A stretch of DNA of 62,248 nt from Succinatimonas hippei (GTDB lineage: Bacteria > Pseudomonadota > Gammaproteobacteria > Enterobacterales > Succinivibrionaceae). Numbering within the stretch: position 1 is the first letter of the stretch; every line of letters starts with the position of its first letter. The DNA is taken from the NCBI GenBank assembly GCA_004557545.1, contig SFGV01000027.1:1-62248 (forward strand), read 5' to 3'. The notes under the pieces were generated by a model. The model was not told where the DNA came from. It made no database searches and saw only the letters and a program-made list of their open reading frames with translations. The translations under genes were made by a program, and so were the position numbers. Below, piece after piece: positions 24,380 to 32,694 of the stretch.

Positions 24380-24493
24380 TTAGCCCTGACGCTGCTTATG
24401 CTTTGGGTTAGTACAGATGATGTGTACCACGCCATGACGACGGACAACTTTGCAGTTGCGGCACATCTTCTTTACGGAAGCACCTACTTTCAT
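24380..24493 (-). CDS. rpmJ: 50S ribosomal protein L36, zinc-binding type
   Basis: A 37-aa protein found by reading between secY and rpsM; it begins MKVGASVKKMCRNCK and ends KHKQRQG. The zinc ligands Cys11, Cys14, Cys27 and His32 are all present, so it is the C+ form. L36 helps fold 23S rRNA helices near the GTPase-associated region. It starts 20 bp after secY and its 3' end overlaps the alpha promoter region. Confidence 0.95.
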   Translation of the reverse strand: MKVGASVKKMCRNCKVVRRHGVVHIICTNPKHKQRQG

Positions 24494-24512
24494 CTCTATC
24501 TCCTAAAAAACT

Positions 24513-25865
24513 CTAACGGCCGTAATTTCTTAAATTTGCCTTGCGCATTATATCGCCATACTGTTGGTTCATCAGATGACTTTGCAACTGAGCAACAAAG
24601 TCCATGGTCACAACAACGATAATCAGTAAAGAAGTTCCGCCGAAGTAGAACTGAACGTTAAACCAGTTCATAAGAAGCTGCGGTACAAGGCAAACAAAAA
24701 CCATGTACAGGGATCCTGAGAGAGTGAGTCTCGTCATGACCTTGTCAATAAATTTTGCTGTCTGCTCGCCCGGGCGAATACCCGGAATAAAAGCACCGCT
24801 CTTCTTCAGATTATCAGCGACTTCACGAGGGTTGAAAATCAAAGCCGTATAGAAGAAAGTGAAGAACACGATAGCAGCCGCGTAAATCAGTTCGTATAGG
24901 GGCTGTCCGGGCTGAATGAAAAGGGAGATCTCCCCTAAAACATTAGCCACTGGATTGTCTCCCTGACCGAACCAGGAGACCACTGTGCCCGGGAACAATA
25001 TTATCGACGATGCAAAAATCGCCGGTATAACACCGGACATATTGATCTTAAGCGGCAAGTTGGAACGCGGCTGAGAATATATGCGGTTACCCATCTGGCG
25101 CTTAGCGTACTCTATGACGATTTTTCTTTGTCCGCGTTCAACGAATACAACGAAAAATGTCACGGCAACGACTACGACACCAATCAGCAGCAAGGCAATT
25201 GTTGACATCTCACCCTGACGGCTTTGCTCAAAGGTTCTCCCAAGAGCGCTCGGCAGACCAGCAACAATACCGGCAAAAATGATGAGAGAGATACCATTAC
25301 CAATTCCGCGCTCAGTGATTTGCTCGCCAAGCCACATCAGCAACATAGTGCCGGTTACAAGACTTACGGTTGTTACGAAGTAAAAACCAAAGCCCGGATT
25401 GTCTACAAGACCCGGAACCATGTTCGGGATACCGGTAGCAATACCCATTCCCTGCAAAGCGGCTAGGAAAAGAGTTGAGACACGAGTGTACTGAGTGATT
25501 TTACGGCGACCTGACTCCCCCTCCTTACGGAGTTCAGAAAGGTTCTTGTTAATCACTGCGAGCAACTGAATGATAATTGCAGCTGAAATATAAGGCATGA
25601 TCCCCAATGCCAGAACGGAAGCGCGCTCAAGAGCGCCACCGGAAAACATGTTGAACATACCAAGGATGGTTCCGCTCTGTTCTTCGAAAACGCGTGCCAG
25701 AACGTCGGCATTAATGCCAGGTACCGGGATGTAAGAACCAAGTCTGAACATCACCAGCCCAATAAAGACAAATAACAAACGCTGACGGACTTCGGATTTT
25801 CCGGAGTTTTTTTCAGCCTTTGCCATTGCTTCCCGGCTTCTGTCAAATAGCGATTTTCTTGCCAT
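24513..25865 (-). CDS. secY: preprotein translocase subunit SecY
   Basis: Channel subunit of the SecYEG translocon, 450 aa with ten membrane segments. Recognisable features are the first-segment region GSYIPVPGIN, the plug-forming part near SGGALERASV, and the cytoplasmic loops that bind SecA and the ribosome (GQRKIVIEYAKRQ). It ends MRKANLRNYGR. It lies between rplO and rpmJ in the standard spc order. Confidence 0.97.
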   Translation of the reverse strand: MARKSLFDRSREAMAKAEKNSGKSEVRQRLLFVFIGLVMFRLGSYIPVPGINADVLARVFEEQSGTILGMFNMFSGGALERASVLALGIMPYISAAIIIQLLAVINKNLSELRKEGESGRRKITQYTRVSTLFLAALQGMGIATGIPNMVPGLVDNPGFGFYFVTTVSLVTGTMLLMWLGEQITERGIGNGISLIIFAGIVAGLPSALGRTFEQSRQGEMSTIALLLIGVVVVAVTFFVVFVERGQRKIVIEYAKRQMGNRIYSQPRSNLPLKINMSGVIPAIFASSIILFPGTVVSWFGQGDNPVANVLGEISLFIQPGQPLYELIYAAAIVFFTFFYTALIFNPREVADNLKKSGAFIPGIRPGEQTAKFIDKVMTRLTLSGSLYMVFVCLVPQLLMNWFNVQFYFGGTSLLIIVVVTMDFVAQLQSHLMNQQYGDIMRKANLRNYGR

Positions 25866-25909
25866 GCGAACCTCTTGATCAGGCGTCCGCTAAGGGACGC
25901 CTTGTTATC

Positions 25910-26494
25910 TTAGTTGGCCTTCTTTTCGACCTTGGCTTTCTTAGCTGGTTTCTTAATACCAGCTTTTGCCAAAGCGTCAATACGAGCCTTTGACTTAGCA
26001 GCAGAGCGCTTAGTCGAAGCAGCGCGGCGATCAGAGGCAGCCTTTATATAGTCGGCGACTTCAACAGTACCGCCAGCAGCTTCGATAACCGATTTAGCTC
26101 CTGCAGTCACACCTAGCCCCTTAACAGTTACCTTCTTATTGAAGGAAGGAACACGTGAGAGGACGATCTTGACGTACTTGATCTTCTTGGTGACAAGACG
26201 GGCTTTCTGTAAAGTCTCAAGATCAATTACATCACCCTCAACGCGAATAAGATCGTTCAGAGTTACGTCAGCAGTCTCCGTAGCCTTCTTTGACCAGAAG
26301 CCAAATTTCGGCAGACGGATCTTCATCGGCATCTGACCGCCCTCAAAGCCAGGGCGTTTGTGAGCGCTCTTACGGGCGCCTGCACCCTTGATACCACGGC
26401 CACAGGTTTTGCCGAGGCCGGAGCCGATGCCGCGGCCAACGCGGGTCACCTTACGGCGTGAGCCCGTTGCAGGCTTTAAATCATTCAGGTTCAT
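25910..26494 (-). CDS. rplO: 50S ribosomal protein L15 with long basic C-terminal tail
   Basis: The L15 core begins MNLNDLKPATGSRR and contains GRGIGSGLGKTCGRG and GFEGGQMPMKIRLPK. It is 194 aa against 144 in E. coli. The added residues form a Lys/Ala-rich tail (SKARIDALAKAGIKKPAKKA) that is probably disordered or RNA-binding. It starts 3 bp after the rpmD stop. Confidence 0.96.
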   Translation of the reverse strand: MNLNDLKPATGSRRKVTRVGRGIGSGLGKTCGRGIKGAGARKSAHKRPGFEGGQMPMKIRLPKFGFWSKKATETADVTLNDLIRVEGDVIDLETLQKARLVTKKIKYVKIVLSRVPSFNKKVTVKGLGVTAGAKSVIEAAGGTVEVADYIKAASDRRAASTKRSAAKSKARIDALAKAGIKKPAKKAKVEKKAN

Positions 26495-26497
26495 CGA

Positions 26498-26680
26498 TTA
26501 CTCCTCGACTTTTACCATATAGCTGACTTTATTAATCATGCCGCGTACCGAAGGAGTGTCTTCCAGCTCAACGGTATCGCGAATGCGACGCAAACCAAGA
26601 CCACGCACAGTGGCGATGTGCTTGGGCTTACGGCCAATGGTGCTCTTGGTCTGGGTAACTTTGATGGTTTTGTTAGCCAT
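26498..26680 (-). CDS. rpmD: 50S ribosomal protein L30
   Basis: A 60-aa protein starting MANKTIKVTQTKSTIGR and ending MVKVEE, the normal bacterial L30 size. A longer frame reaching 26782 runs back through rpsE and has no L30 similarity, so the internal ATG was used. It starts 4 bp after the rpsE stop. Confidence 0.95.
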   Translation of the reverse strand: MANKTIKVTQTKSTIGRKPKHIATVRGLGLRRIRDTVELEDTPSVRGMINKVSYMVKVEE

Positions 26681-26684
26681 TTTC

Positions 26685-27191
26685 TTACTCCAGAATTTCC
26701 TTGACGGTAAGGCCGCGCTTAGCTGCAACAGCCTCAGGAGTACGCATAGACGCCAGAGCGGCGACAGTAGCGCGTACGACATTTATCGGGTTGGTTGAGC
26801 CGTAGGCCTTGGCTAATACGTTACGTACACCGGCGACCTCGAGAACGGCACGCATAGCACCGCCGGCAATAATTCCAGTACCTTCAGCAGCCGGCTGCAT
26901 GTAAACCATAGAACCTGAATGTTCGCCCTTAACAGCATGGAAAAGAGTTCCATTATTAAGAGTAATGGTGTTGTTTACATTACGGCGGGCCTGCTCAATC
27001 GCCTTCTGAATTGCGGCAGGAACTTCGCCAGCTTTGCCATATCCGTAGCCGACGCGACCATTGCCGTCACCAACTACAGTCAGAGCGGTGAACGAGAAAA
27101 TACGACCACCTTTGACCACCTTGGCAACACGGTTAACCGCAACCAGTTTTTCCTGCAGTTCACCTGCCTGAGATTCTTCTTTATGCTGCAT
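26685..27191 (-). CDS. rpsE: 30S ribosomal protein S5
   Basis: A 168-aa protein near the decoding centre, important for accuracy and mRNA unwinding. The loop VVKGGRIFSFTAL corresponds to the spectinomycin-site region and looks wild-type. The C-terminal domain has GAMRAVLEVAGVRNVLAK. It lies between rplR and rpmD in the standard order. Confidence 0.97.
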   Translation of the reverse strand: MQHKEESQAGELQEKLVAVNRVAKVVKGGRIFSFTALTVVGDGNGRVGYGYGKAGEVPAAIQKAIEQARRNVNNTITLNNGTLFHAVKGEHSGSMVYMQPAAEGTGIIAGGAMRAVLEVAGVRNVLAKAYGSTNPINVVRATVAALASMRTPEAVAAKRGLTVKEILE

Positions 27192-27202
27192 TTAATGCAC
27201 TC

Positions 27203-27556
27203 CTAGAATTTGAGGCCGGCTTCACGAGCTGCGTCCGCGAGGGCGGCAACACGACCATGATACTGATAACCGGATCTGTCAAAAGCGACAGTTTCAACAT
27301 TGGCAGCCTTGGCGCGCTCGGCAACAGTCTTACCGATCAGCTTGGCAGCCTCAACATTGCCAGTGTACTTAAGACCCTTGACAAGATCCTTCTCAAGGGT
27401 GCTTGCAGTAGCCAGAACGCGGCTATCTGCGCTGATGACCTGGGCATAAATATGACGCGGTGTGCGGGTCACTACCAGACGGGTAACACCCAGCTCATGC
27501 ATCTTTGCGCGGCTCTTTCCGGCACGGCGCACGCGAGCCTGTTTTTTAAGGAACAT
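27203..27556 (-). CDS. rplR: 50S ribosomal protein L18
   Basis: A 117-aa 5S rRNA-binding protein that with L5 builds the central protuberance. Signature parts are RLVVTRTPRHIYAQVI and the C-terminal FDRSGYQYHGRVAALADAA. Size matches E. coli. It starts 14 bp after rplF. Confidence 0.96.
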   Translation of the reverse strand: MFLKKQARVRRAGKSRAKMHELGVTRLVVTRTPRHIYAQVISADSRVLATASTLEKDLVKGLKYTGNVEAAKLIGKTVAERAKAANVETVAFDRSGYQYHGRVAALADAAREAGLKF

Positions 27557-27570
27557 GTTAAGCCACCCTA

Positions 27571-28104
27571 TTATTTCTTCTTAGCTTCTTTGAGATGAAT
27601 CACTTCATCAGCATAACGAATTCCCTTGCCCTTATAAGGCTCAGGATGACGGATTTCGCGAAGGTTCGCAGCAACCTGACCAATCACAGCCTTGTCATAT
27701 CCTTTAAGAATAATGTCTGTCTGAGTTGGGGTTTCAGCGGTGACACCCTCAGGAAGCTCATAATTTACCTGGTGTGAGAAACCAACGACCAGATTAAGGA
27801 TCTTGCCCTTAGCCTGAGCGCGATAACCTACTCCAACCAGCTTTAATGCTTTCTCAAAGCCTTTGTCCAGACCGGTAACCATGTTATGCAATAAAGCACG
27901 GGTAGTACCAGACTGCATATTGGCCTCAGGTGACTCTGACTTCTGTTCAACCTTAATTGCGTTGTCAGCAACACTGACGGTGACTGTCGGGTGAACATTC
28001 AGGGATAAGGATCCCTTCTTTGACTTCACAGTAACGTTCTGACCGTCAATTGCCACTTCAACGCCCTGTGGGATAGGAATGATTTCCTTAGCAATACGAG
28101 ACAT
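27571..28104 (-). CDS. rplF: 50S ribosomal protein L6
   Basis: A 177-aa protein at the base of the L7/L12 stalk near the sarcin-ricin loop. It shows the two related domains of L6, including SGTTRALLHNMVTGLDKGF and the C-terminal signature EPYKGKGIRYADEVI. Standard length and position after rpsH. Confidence 0.97.
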   Translation of the reverse strand: MSRIAKEIIPIPQGVEVAIDGQNVTVKSKKGSLSLNVHPTVTVSVADNAIKVEQKSESPEANMQSGTTRALLHNMVTGLDKGFEKALKLVGVGYRAQAKGKILNLVVGFSHQVNYELPEGVTAETPTQTDIILKGYDKAVIGQVAANLREIRHPEPYKGKGIRYADEVIHLKEAKKK

Positions 28105-28116
28105 TCTGTCCTCCCT

Positions 28117-28506
28117 TTATGCGACGTAGCAAATGACTTCGCCACCGAGGCCGTCTTTACGGGCGGCGCGATCAGTCATGAGACCTTTGGAGGTAGAAAT
28201 GACGGCAATACCGAGGCCATTCATGATCCTAGGCAGATCGCGGCATTTTTTGTAAATGCGCAGACCAGGGCGGGAAACACGCTGAATAAGCTCAACAACC
28301 GGCTTGCCCTCATAGTACTTAAGACCAATCTCAAGCACTTTTTTGACATCACCAACTTCCTGAACGGAAGCGATGTAGCCTTCCTTCATCAGCAGATTGG
28401 CAATAGCCAACTTCTGCTTGGAGGCACGAACGGTGATAGTTAACTTGCCGGCGGCCTGACCGTTACGGATGCGGGTCAATAAATCCGCAATGGGATCTTG
28501 CATCAT
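28117..28506 (-). CDS. rpsH: 30S ribosomal protein S8
   Basis: A 129-aa primary 16S rRNA binder of the central domain. It begins MMQDPIADLLTRIRNGQ and ends with GGEVICYVA. In E. coli S8 also represses the spc operon by binding mRNA near the rplE start. The first of two adjacent ATGs was used because GAGGAG sits 9 nt upstream. Confidence 0.97.
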   Translation of the reverse strand: MMQDPIADLLTRIRNGQAAGKLTITVRASKQKLAIANLLMKEGYIASVQEVGDVKKVLEIGLKYYEGKPVVELIQRVSRPGLRIYKKCRDLPRIMNGLGIAVISTSKGLMTDRAARKDGLGGEVICYVA

Positions 28507-28521
28507 GTTGTGTTACTCCTC

Positions 28522-28827
28522 TTACCAGCTTGCCTTGTGCAGACCAGGGATCTCTCCGCGCATCATATGCTCGCGAAGCTTGATGCGGGAAAGGCCGAAC
28601 TTACGAAGATAGCCGTGAGGACGGCCAGTTTCGCTGCAGCGGTTACGCTGACGGCAAGGGCTGGAATCGCGGGGCAACTTGGAAAGAGCTTCCACAGCCG
28701 CAAAGCGATCTTCTTCGGAAGAAGTGACACTGGAAATTATCTTTTTGAGCTCTGAACGCTTGGCACGATATTTCTCGGCAAGTGCCTTACGCTTCAGGTC
28801 TCTGTTAATCATTGACGTTTTAGCCAT
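28522..28827 (-). CDS. rpsN: 30S ribosomal protein S14, zinc-free type
   Basis: A 101-aa head protein of the long form typical of proteobacteria (CRQRNRCSETGRPHGYLRKF). It lacks the CxxC...CxxC zinc ribbon of the short form, so it does not need zinc, unlike the L36 of this cluster. It sits between rplE and rpsH. Confidence 0.97.
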   Translation of the reverse strand: MAKTSMINRDLKRKALAEKYRAKRSELKKIISSVTSSEEDRFAAVEALSKLPRDSSPCRQRNRCSETGRPHGYLRKFGLSRIKLREHMMRGEIPGLHKASW

Positions 28828-28845
28828 AAGTCTTTCGTCCTCGAG

Positions 28846-29394
28846 TTAATTGGCCTGGGTACGGAAAGGGAAATCAAAGGCCTGTAAAAGGGCTCTGCCC
28901 TCTTCATCAGTCTTGGCAGTAGTGGTGATGGTAATATCCAAGCCACGTACCGCATCAACCTTGTCGTAGTCGATCTCAGGGAAAATGATCTGCTCACGTA
29001 CGCCCATGGAATAGTTTCCTCTGCCATCAAATGACTTGGGTGACAGACCGCGGAAGTCGCGGATGCGCGGAATAGCGATCACAATTAAACGCTCGAGGAA
29101 CTCCCACATGCGCTCACCACGCAGGGTGACCTTGCAACCAATGGGATAGCCTTCACGAATATGGAAGCCCGCTACAGACTTGCGAACTTTGGTGATTAAA
29201 GGCTTCTGGCCGGAAATAGCGGCCATGTCGCGCGCTGCGTTTTCAAGAATCTTCTTGTCAGCAACGGCTTCACCAACACCCATATTAAGGGTGATCTTCA
29301 CAATCCGAGGGACTTGCATGACCGTCTTGTAACCAAACTTCTCAGTAAGGCTTTTGATTACTTCCTGCTTATATAAATCATGCAGTTTCGCCAT
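28846..29394 (-). CDS. rplE: 50S ribosomal protein L5
   Basis: A 182-aa protein that binds 5S rRNA and makes bridge B1b with S13. It has NMGVGEAVADKKILENAARD and the later FPEIDYDKVDAVRGLDITI. Slightly longer than E. coli L5 (179 aa). In E. coli the start of this gene is the S8 repressor target. Confidence 0.97.
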   Translation of the reverse strand: MAKLHDLYKQEVIKSLTEKFGYKTVMQVPRIVKITLNMGVGEAVADKKILENAARDMAAISGQKPLITKVRKSVAGFHIREGYPIGCKVTLRGERMWEFLERLIVIAIPRIRDFRGLSPKSFDGRGNYSMGVREQIIFPEIDYDKVDAVRGLDITITTTAKTDEEGRALLQAFDFPFRTQAN

Positions 29395-29415
29395 CGTTAT
29401 ACTCCTGTTATTAAC

Positions 29416-29742
29416 TTATTTGGCAGATGCAATGATCTTGCTGGTGGATTTATAGAAGCGAACCTTCTTGCCGTCTTCAAAACGGAAACCAACGCGATCT
29501 GCTTTTTTGGTGTCAGGATTTAAAATCGCCACATTTGAAATGTCCATAGGGGCATTCACGTCGACTATTCCGCCCTGTACGCCTAAAGTAGGATTGGCTT
29601 TCTGGTGCTTCTTGTGGACATTGAGACCCTCAACGACCACTTTATGCTCACTGGTCAGAACACGGGTAACTTTTCCGGTCTTGCCCTTGTCTTTGCCAGC
29701 TATGACGATAACTTCGTCATTAGTGCGAATTTTCGCTGCCAT
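29416..29742 (-). CDS. rplX: 50S ribosomal protein L24
   Basis: A 108-aa assembly-initiator protein beside the exit tunnel. It has the KOW motif (TNDEVIVIAGKDKGKTGKV) and EGLNVHKKHQK. It lies 14 bp after rplN in the standard order. Confidence 0.96.
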   Translation of the reverse strand: MAAKIRTNDEVIVIAGKDKGKTGKVTRVLTSEHKVVVEGLNVHKKHQKANPTLGVQGGIVDVNAPMDISNVAILNPDTKKADRVGFRFEDGKKVRFYKSTSKIIASAK

Positions 29743-29756
29743 TCTCTAGACCCTCT

Positions 29757-30125
29757 TTACAGAACTTCCGGCGCCAGTGACACGATCTTCATGAAGGTCT
29801 CTGTGCGGAGTTCGCGGGTGACCGGTCCGAAAATACGAGTGCCAATAGGCTCGTGCTGAGCAGTCAGAAGGACTGCAGCGTTACTGTCAAAGCGAATGAC
29901 TGAGCCATCCGGACGGCGTACACCTTTCTTGGTGCGCACGACAACGGCGTCAACCACATCGCCCTTCTTGACCTTACCGCGCGGGATAGCGTCTTTGACT
30001 GACACCTTAATGATGTCGCCAATGCCTGCGTAACGGCGATGAGATCCACCGAGGACCTTAATGCACATTACGGAACGCGCACCTGAGTTGTCGGCAACGT
30101 CAAGTATGCTTTGCATCTGGATCAT
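29757..30125 (-). CDS. rplN: 50S ribosomal protein L14
   Basis: A 122-aa protein starting MIQMQSILDVADNSGARSV and containing VVVRTKKGVRRPDGS. It contacts 16S rRNA at bridges B5 and B8 and is the site where silencing factor RsfS binds. It is the first gene of the spc operon, downstream of a hairpin and a candidate promoter. Confidence 0.97.
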   Translation of the reverse strand: MIQMQSILDVADNSGARSVMCIKVLGGSHRRYAGIGDIIKVSVKDAIPRGKVKKGDVVDAVVVRTKKGVRRPDGSVIRFDSNAAVLLTAQHEPIGTRIFGPVTRELRTETFMKIVSLAPEVL

Positions 30126-30189
30126 TTTTGATTAATGCTCCGGTTAATAAAACAAAATACCCCCGACCCTATAGAGAAGAGGGCGACAT

Positions 30190-30218
30190 AAGATACCATA
30201 ATTAAAAAAAAGCCGCAA
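30190..30218 (-). promoter_or_regulatory. candidate promoter of the spc operon, overlapping a terminator stem
   Basis: On the minus strand TTGCGG (30213-30218) is 17 bp from TATCTT (30190-30195), with TG one base before the -10 (extended -10). The -35 lies inside the stem of the terminator that follows rpsQ. The -10 is only moderate, so this is tentative. Confidence 0.45.
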
Positions 30219-30236
30219 TAGAATTCATCTATTGCG
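30206..30236 (-). terminator. hairpin terminator between the S10 and spc operons
   Basis: CGCAATAGA (30214-30222) pairs with TCTATTGCG (30228-30236) around ATTCA. On the minus strand it is followed by eight T residues, giving a strong intrinsic terminator after rpsQ. Confidence 0.85.
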
Positions 30237-30265
30237 ACATTTTTATTAACAATTCAGTAGTATGT

Positions 30266-30541
30266 TCAGGCGCGTGATGCCTTCTCAACTACCTTGCTAA
30301 GTCTCCAGGAAATAGTCTTGGAAACCGGTCTTCCCTCAACGATCTCAACAAGATCGCCCTCATGGGCTTCATTGTTAGGGTCGGCAACGTGGAACTTGGT
30401 CGTTTTGGTCAAAACCTTACCGTAAATCGGGTGCTGGACACGACGCTCAACGGCAACGACACAAGCCTTCATCATCTTATCGCTGATCACACGACCACGG
30501 AGGGAGCGCGCGGTATTGGCGACATTCTGTTCTTCTGACAT
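30266..30541 (-). CDS. rpsQ: 30S ribosomal protein S17
   Basis: A 91-aa primary 16S rRNA binder with an OB fold. Core motifs are RGRVISDKMMKACVVAVER and EGDLVEIVEGRPVSKT. It has a slightly longer N-terminus than E. coli (84 aa). It is the last gene of the S10 operon, ahead of the terminator. Confidence 0.96.
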   Translation of the reverse strand: MSEEQNVANTARSLRGRVISDKMMKACVVAVERRVQHPIYGKVLTKTTKFHVADPNNEAHEGDLVEIVEGRPVSKTISWRLSKVVEKASRA

Positions 30542-30551
30542 TTACACTACC

Positions 30552-30758
30552 TCACTTGGCGCTCTGCTGAGCGGACTTCTTCTCATTGAGAATAGTCTTA
30601 ACTCTGGCGATATTACGACGTACCTTCCTGACTTCGTGGGTCTTGGTCGACTGACCAGCCTTTAACGAAAAGCGCAGGTTGAACTGCTCACGGTTAAGAT
30701 CGGAAAGCTCTTTATTGAGTTCCTCTACCGACTTCTGACGTAATTCATTGTTCTGCAT
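30552..30758 (-). CDS. rpmC: 50S ribosomal protein L29
   Basis: A 68-aa two-helix protein near the tunnel exit beside L23. It shows KSVEELNKELSDLNREQFNL and a conserved VRRNIARVKTILNEK. Its start shares one base with the rplP stop. Confidence 0.95.
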   Translation of the reverse strand: MQNNELRQKSVEELNKELSDLNREQFNLRFSLKAGQSTKTHEVRKVRRNIARVKTILNEKKSAQQSAK

Positions 30759-31171
30759 TAGATCACCTGCTTGCGGACAAATGAAGTGGTAACTGAGAGC
30801 TTAGCTGCGGCGAGACGGAAAGCCTCACGAGCAACATTCTCAGGAACGCCGCTGACCTCAAAAAGGACACGACCGGGCTGAATTAAAGCCACCCAGTATT
30901 CAACGGTTCCCTTGCCTTTTCCCATACGAACACCGAGTGCTTTCTGGGTAACCGGTTTATCCGGGAACACGCGAATCCATACCTTGCCCTGACGATTCAT
31001 CTCACGAGTGAATGCACGGCGGGCTGCTTCGATCTCGCGCGCAGTAATTGCGCCGCGTGAAGTTGCCTTAAGGCCGAAATCCCCGAAAGCTACAGATGAA
31101 CCCGCATAGCAGAGTCCTTCGTTGCGGCCTTTCTGGGTCTTGCGATACTTAGTGCGTTTAGGCTGTAACAT
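30758..31171 (-). CDS. rplP: 50S ribosomal protein L16
   Basis: A 137-aa protein beside the A-site tRNA elbow, needed late in 50S assembly. It begins MLQPKRTKYRKTQKGRN and includes RVFPDKPVTQKALGVRMGKG, with the arginine region that is hydroxylated in E. coli. It lies 13 bp after rpsC. Confidence 0.97.
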   Translation of the reverse strand: MLQPKRTKYRKTQKGRNEGLCYAGSSVAFGDFGLKATSRGAITAREIEAARRAFTREMNRQGKVWIRVFPDKPVTQKALGVRMGKGKGTVEYWVALIQPGRVLFEVSGVPENVAREAFRLAAAKLSVTTSFVRKQVI

Positions 31172-31184
31172 TTAAAGTCCTCCG

Positions 31185-31988
31185 TTATTCAGCCTTGCTT
31201 TCTGCCGCAGGAGCATCGTCCTTCTTGGCAGAGGTAGCAGACCTGTCTCCACGACGGCCACGACCGTTGCGCGCCTGATCATCTCCACGGCGGCGATGAC
31301 GGCCAGCCGGAGCGACTGAACCGGTATTCTCTTCCTTCTCTTCGGTGGCGGATGGCATCTCGCCAAGCACTTCACCCTTGAAGATCCAGACCTTAATGCC
31401 AATCACACCATAGGTGGTGACGGCCTCGGAAAGAGCGTAGTCGATATCAGCACGCAGTGTGTGCAGAGGCACACGACCTTCACGCAGCCATTCTGTACGG
31501 GCGATTTCAGCTCCGCCCAGACGGCCGGAAACCTCAATCTTCACACCCTGAGCGCCTGCGCGCATTGCGTTCTGGATCGCCTTCTTCATGGCGCGGCGGA
31601 ACATAACGCGACGCACGAGCTGCTGCGCGATTGAATCAGCGACAAGCTTTGCGTCGAGATCCGGCTTGCGGATCTCACTGATATTTACCTGAGCGGGAAC
31701 ACCGGCGAGTTTGGCGATTTCCTTGCGGAGTCTCTCGACATCCTCACCCTTTTTGCCAATCACAATACCCGGACGGGCAGTGCAGATTGTCACGCGGATG
31801 CTCTTTGCAGGACGATCGATCAGTATCTTTGAGACTGAAGCGTTTTCAAGTTCTTTTGTCAGATACTTACGAACGTCTATGTCGCTCTTCACGTTGGAAG
31901 GGAATACTTTGCTGTTTGCATACCAAGTGGAAATATACGGCTTGGTGATGCCCAGTCTTATTCCATTCGGATTGATTTTTTGGCCCAT
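31185..31988 (-). CDS. rpsC: 30S ribosomal protein S3 with extended RG-rich tail
   Basis: The S3 core starts MGQKINPNGIRLGITKPY, has a KH domain (RPGIVIGKKGEDVERLR) and the C-terminal VWIFKGEVLGE. It forms part of the mRNA entry helicase. It is 267 aa against 233 in E. coli. The extra tail is rich in Arg, Gly and Asp (GRHRRRGDDQARNGRGRRGD) and ends in Ala/Glu-rich sequence. This looks like a disordered RNA-binding tail. Confidence 0.96.
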   Translation of the reverse strand: MGQKINPNGIRLGITKPYISTWYANSKVFPSNVKSDIDVRKYLTKELENASVSKILIDRPAKSIRVTICTARPGIVIGKKGEDVERLRKEIAKLAGVPAQVNISEIRKPDLDAKLVADSIAQQLVRRVMFRRAMKKAIQNAMRAGAQGVKIEVSGRLGGAEIARTEWLREGRVPLHTLRADIDYALSEAVTTYGVIGIKVWIFKGEVLGEMPSATEEKEENTGSVAPAGRHRRRGDDQARNGRGRRGDRSATSAKKDDAPAAESKAE

Positions 31989-32003
31989 GATTGCTCCTGT
32001 ACC

Positions 32004-32342
32004 TTATTCCTTGCTCGCGACATACACGGTGATGTGTGAGGTACGCTTCACGATGCGATCAGCACGACCTTTCGCGCGCGGCATGATACGTTTGAGAGAA
32101 GGCCCCTCATCTACCATGATCCTGGAAATGACCAGTGAATCAGCATCAAGATTCTCGTTATTGACGGCATTAGCAACAGCCGACATCACAACCTTCCTGA
32201 TAAGGACAGCAGCCTTGCGGGGGCTGAACTTCAGAAGGTCAAGAGCCTTCTGCACCGGCATGCCTCTTACCTGATCAGCAACCAGGCGGGTCTTCTGGGC
32301 AGAAGAACGGGCGTAACGGTGTACAGCTTTTACTTCAAACAT
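32004..32342 (-). CDS. rplV: 50S ribosomal protein L22
   Basis: A 112-aa protein whose long hairpin lines the exit tunnel near the macrolide site. Conserved parts are SAQKTRLVADQVRG and RIMVDEGPSLKRIMPRAKGRA; the hairpin sequence looks wild-type. It lies between rpsS and rpsC. Confidence 0.97.
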   Translation of the reverse strand: MFEVKAVHRYARSSAQKTRLVADQVRGMPVQKALDLLKFSPRKAAVLIRKVVMSAVANAVNNENLDADSLVISRIMVDEGPSLKRIMPRAKGRADRIVKRTSHITVYVASKE

Positions 32343-32353
32343 TCTTCTAACTC

Positions 32354-32674
32354 CTATTTAGCAGCAGGCGCAGCGGCAGGGGCAGCAGCCGGAGCAGCCG
32401 CGGTAGCGTCGCCGGCTGAGAGCGCGTGACCGTGGAAAGTGCGGGTCGGAGCAAACTCGCCAAGCTTATGACCAATCATATCTTCTGTGATAAACACAGG
32501 AACATGCTGATGGCCATTGTGAACCGCAATGGTCATTCCGATCATTGCAGGGATAATCACGGAACGGCGGGACCAGGTCTTGATGGGTTTCTTGTCACCA
32601 GACTGCTGGCTCTGCTGAACCTTCTTCAGTAAGGACTCATCAATGAAAGGTCCTTTCTTCAGAGAACGTGGCAT
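32354..32674 (-). CDS. rpsS: 30S ribosomal protein S19 with Ala-Pro repeat tail
   Basis: The S19 core (MPRSLKKGPFIDESLLKKV, KLGEFAPTRTFHGH) lies in the 30S head and contacts S13. It is 106 aa against 92 in E. coli. The added C-terminus carries AAAPAAAPAAAPAAK, a short repeat similar in composition to the extension of S11. Confidence 0.96.
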   Translation of the reverse strand: MPRSLKKGPFIDESLLKKVQQSQQSGDKKPIKTWSRRSVIIPAMIGMTIAVHNGHQHVPVFITEDMIGHKLGEFAPTRTFHGHALSAGDATAAAPAAAPAAAPAAK

Positions 32675-32694
32675 CTTAAATCCTCGCTAAACGG

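Noticed and set aside
26681..26782. Longer start for L30
   Set aside because: The added 34 residues come from the overlapping rpsE gene in another frame and do not match any L30.
31172..31402. Second frame inside the rpsC tail
   Set aside because: The Arg/Gly-rich repeat composition of the S3 tail creates open shadow frames; no ribosome binding site or protein similarity.
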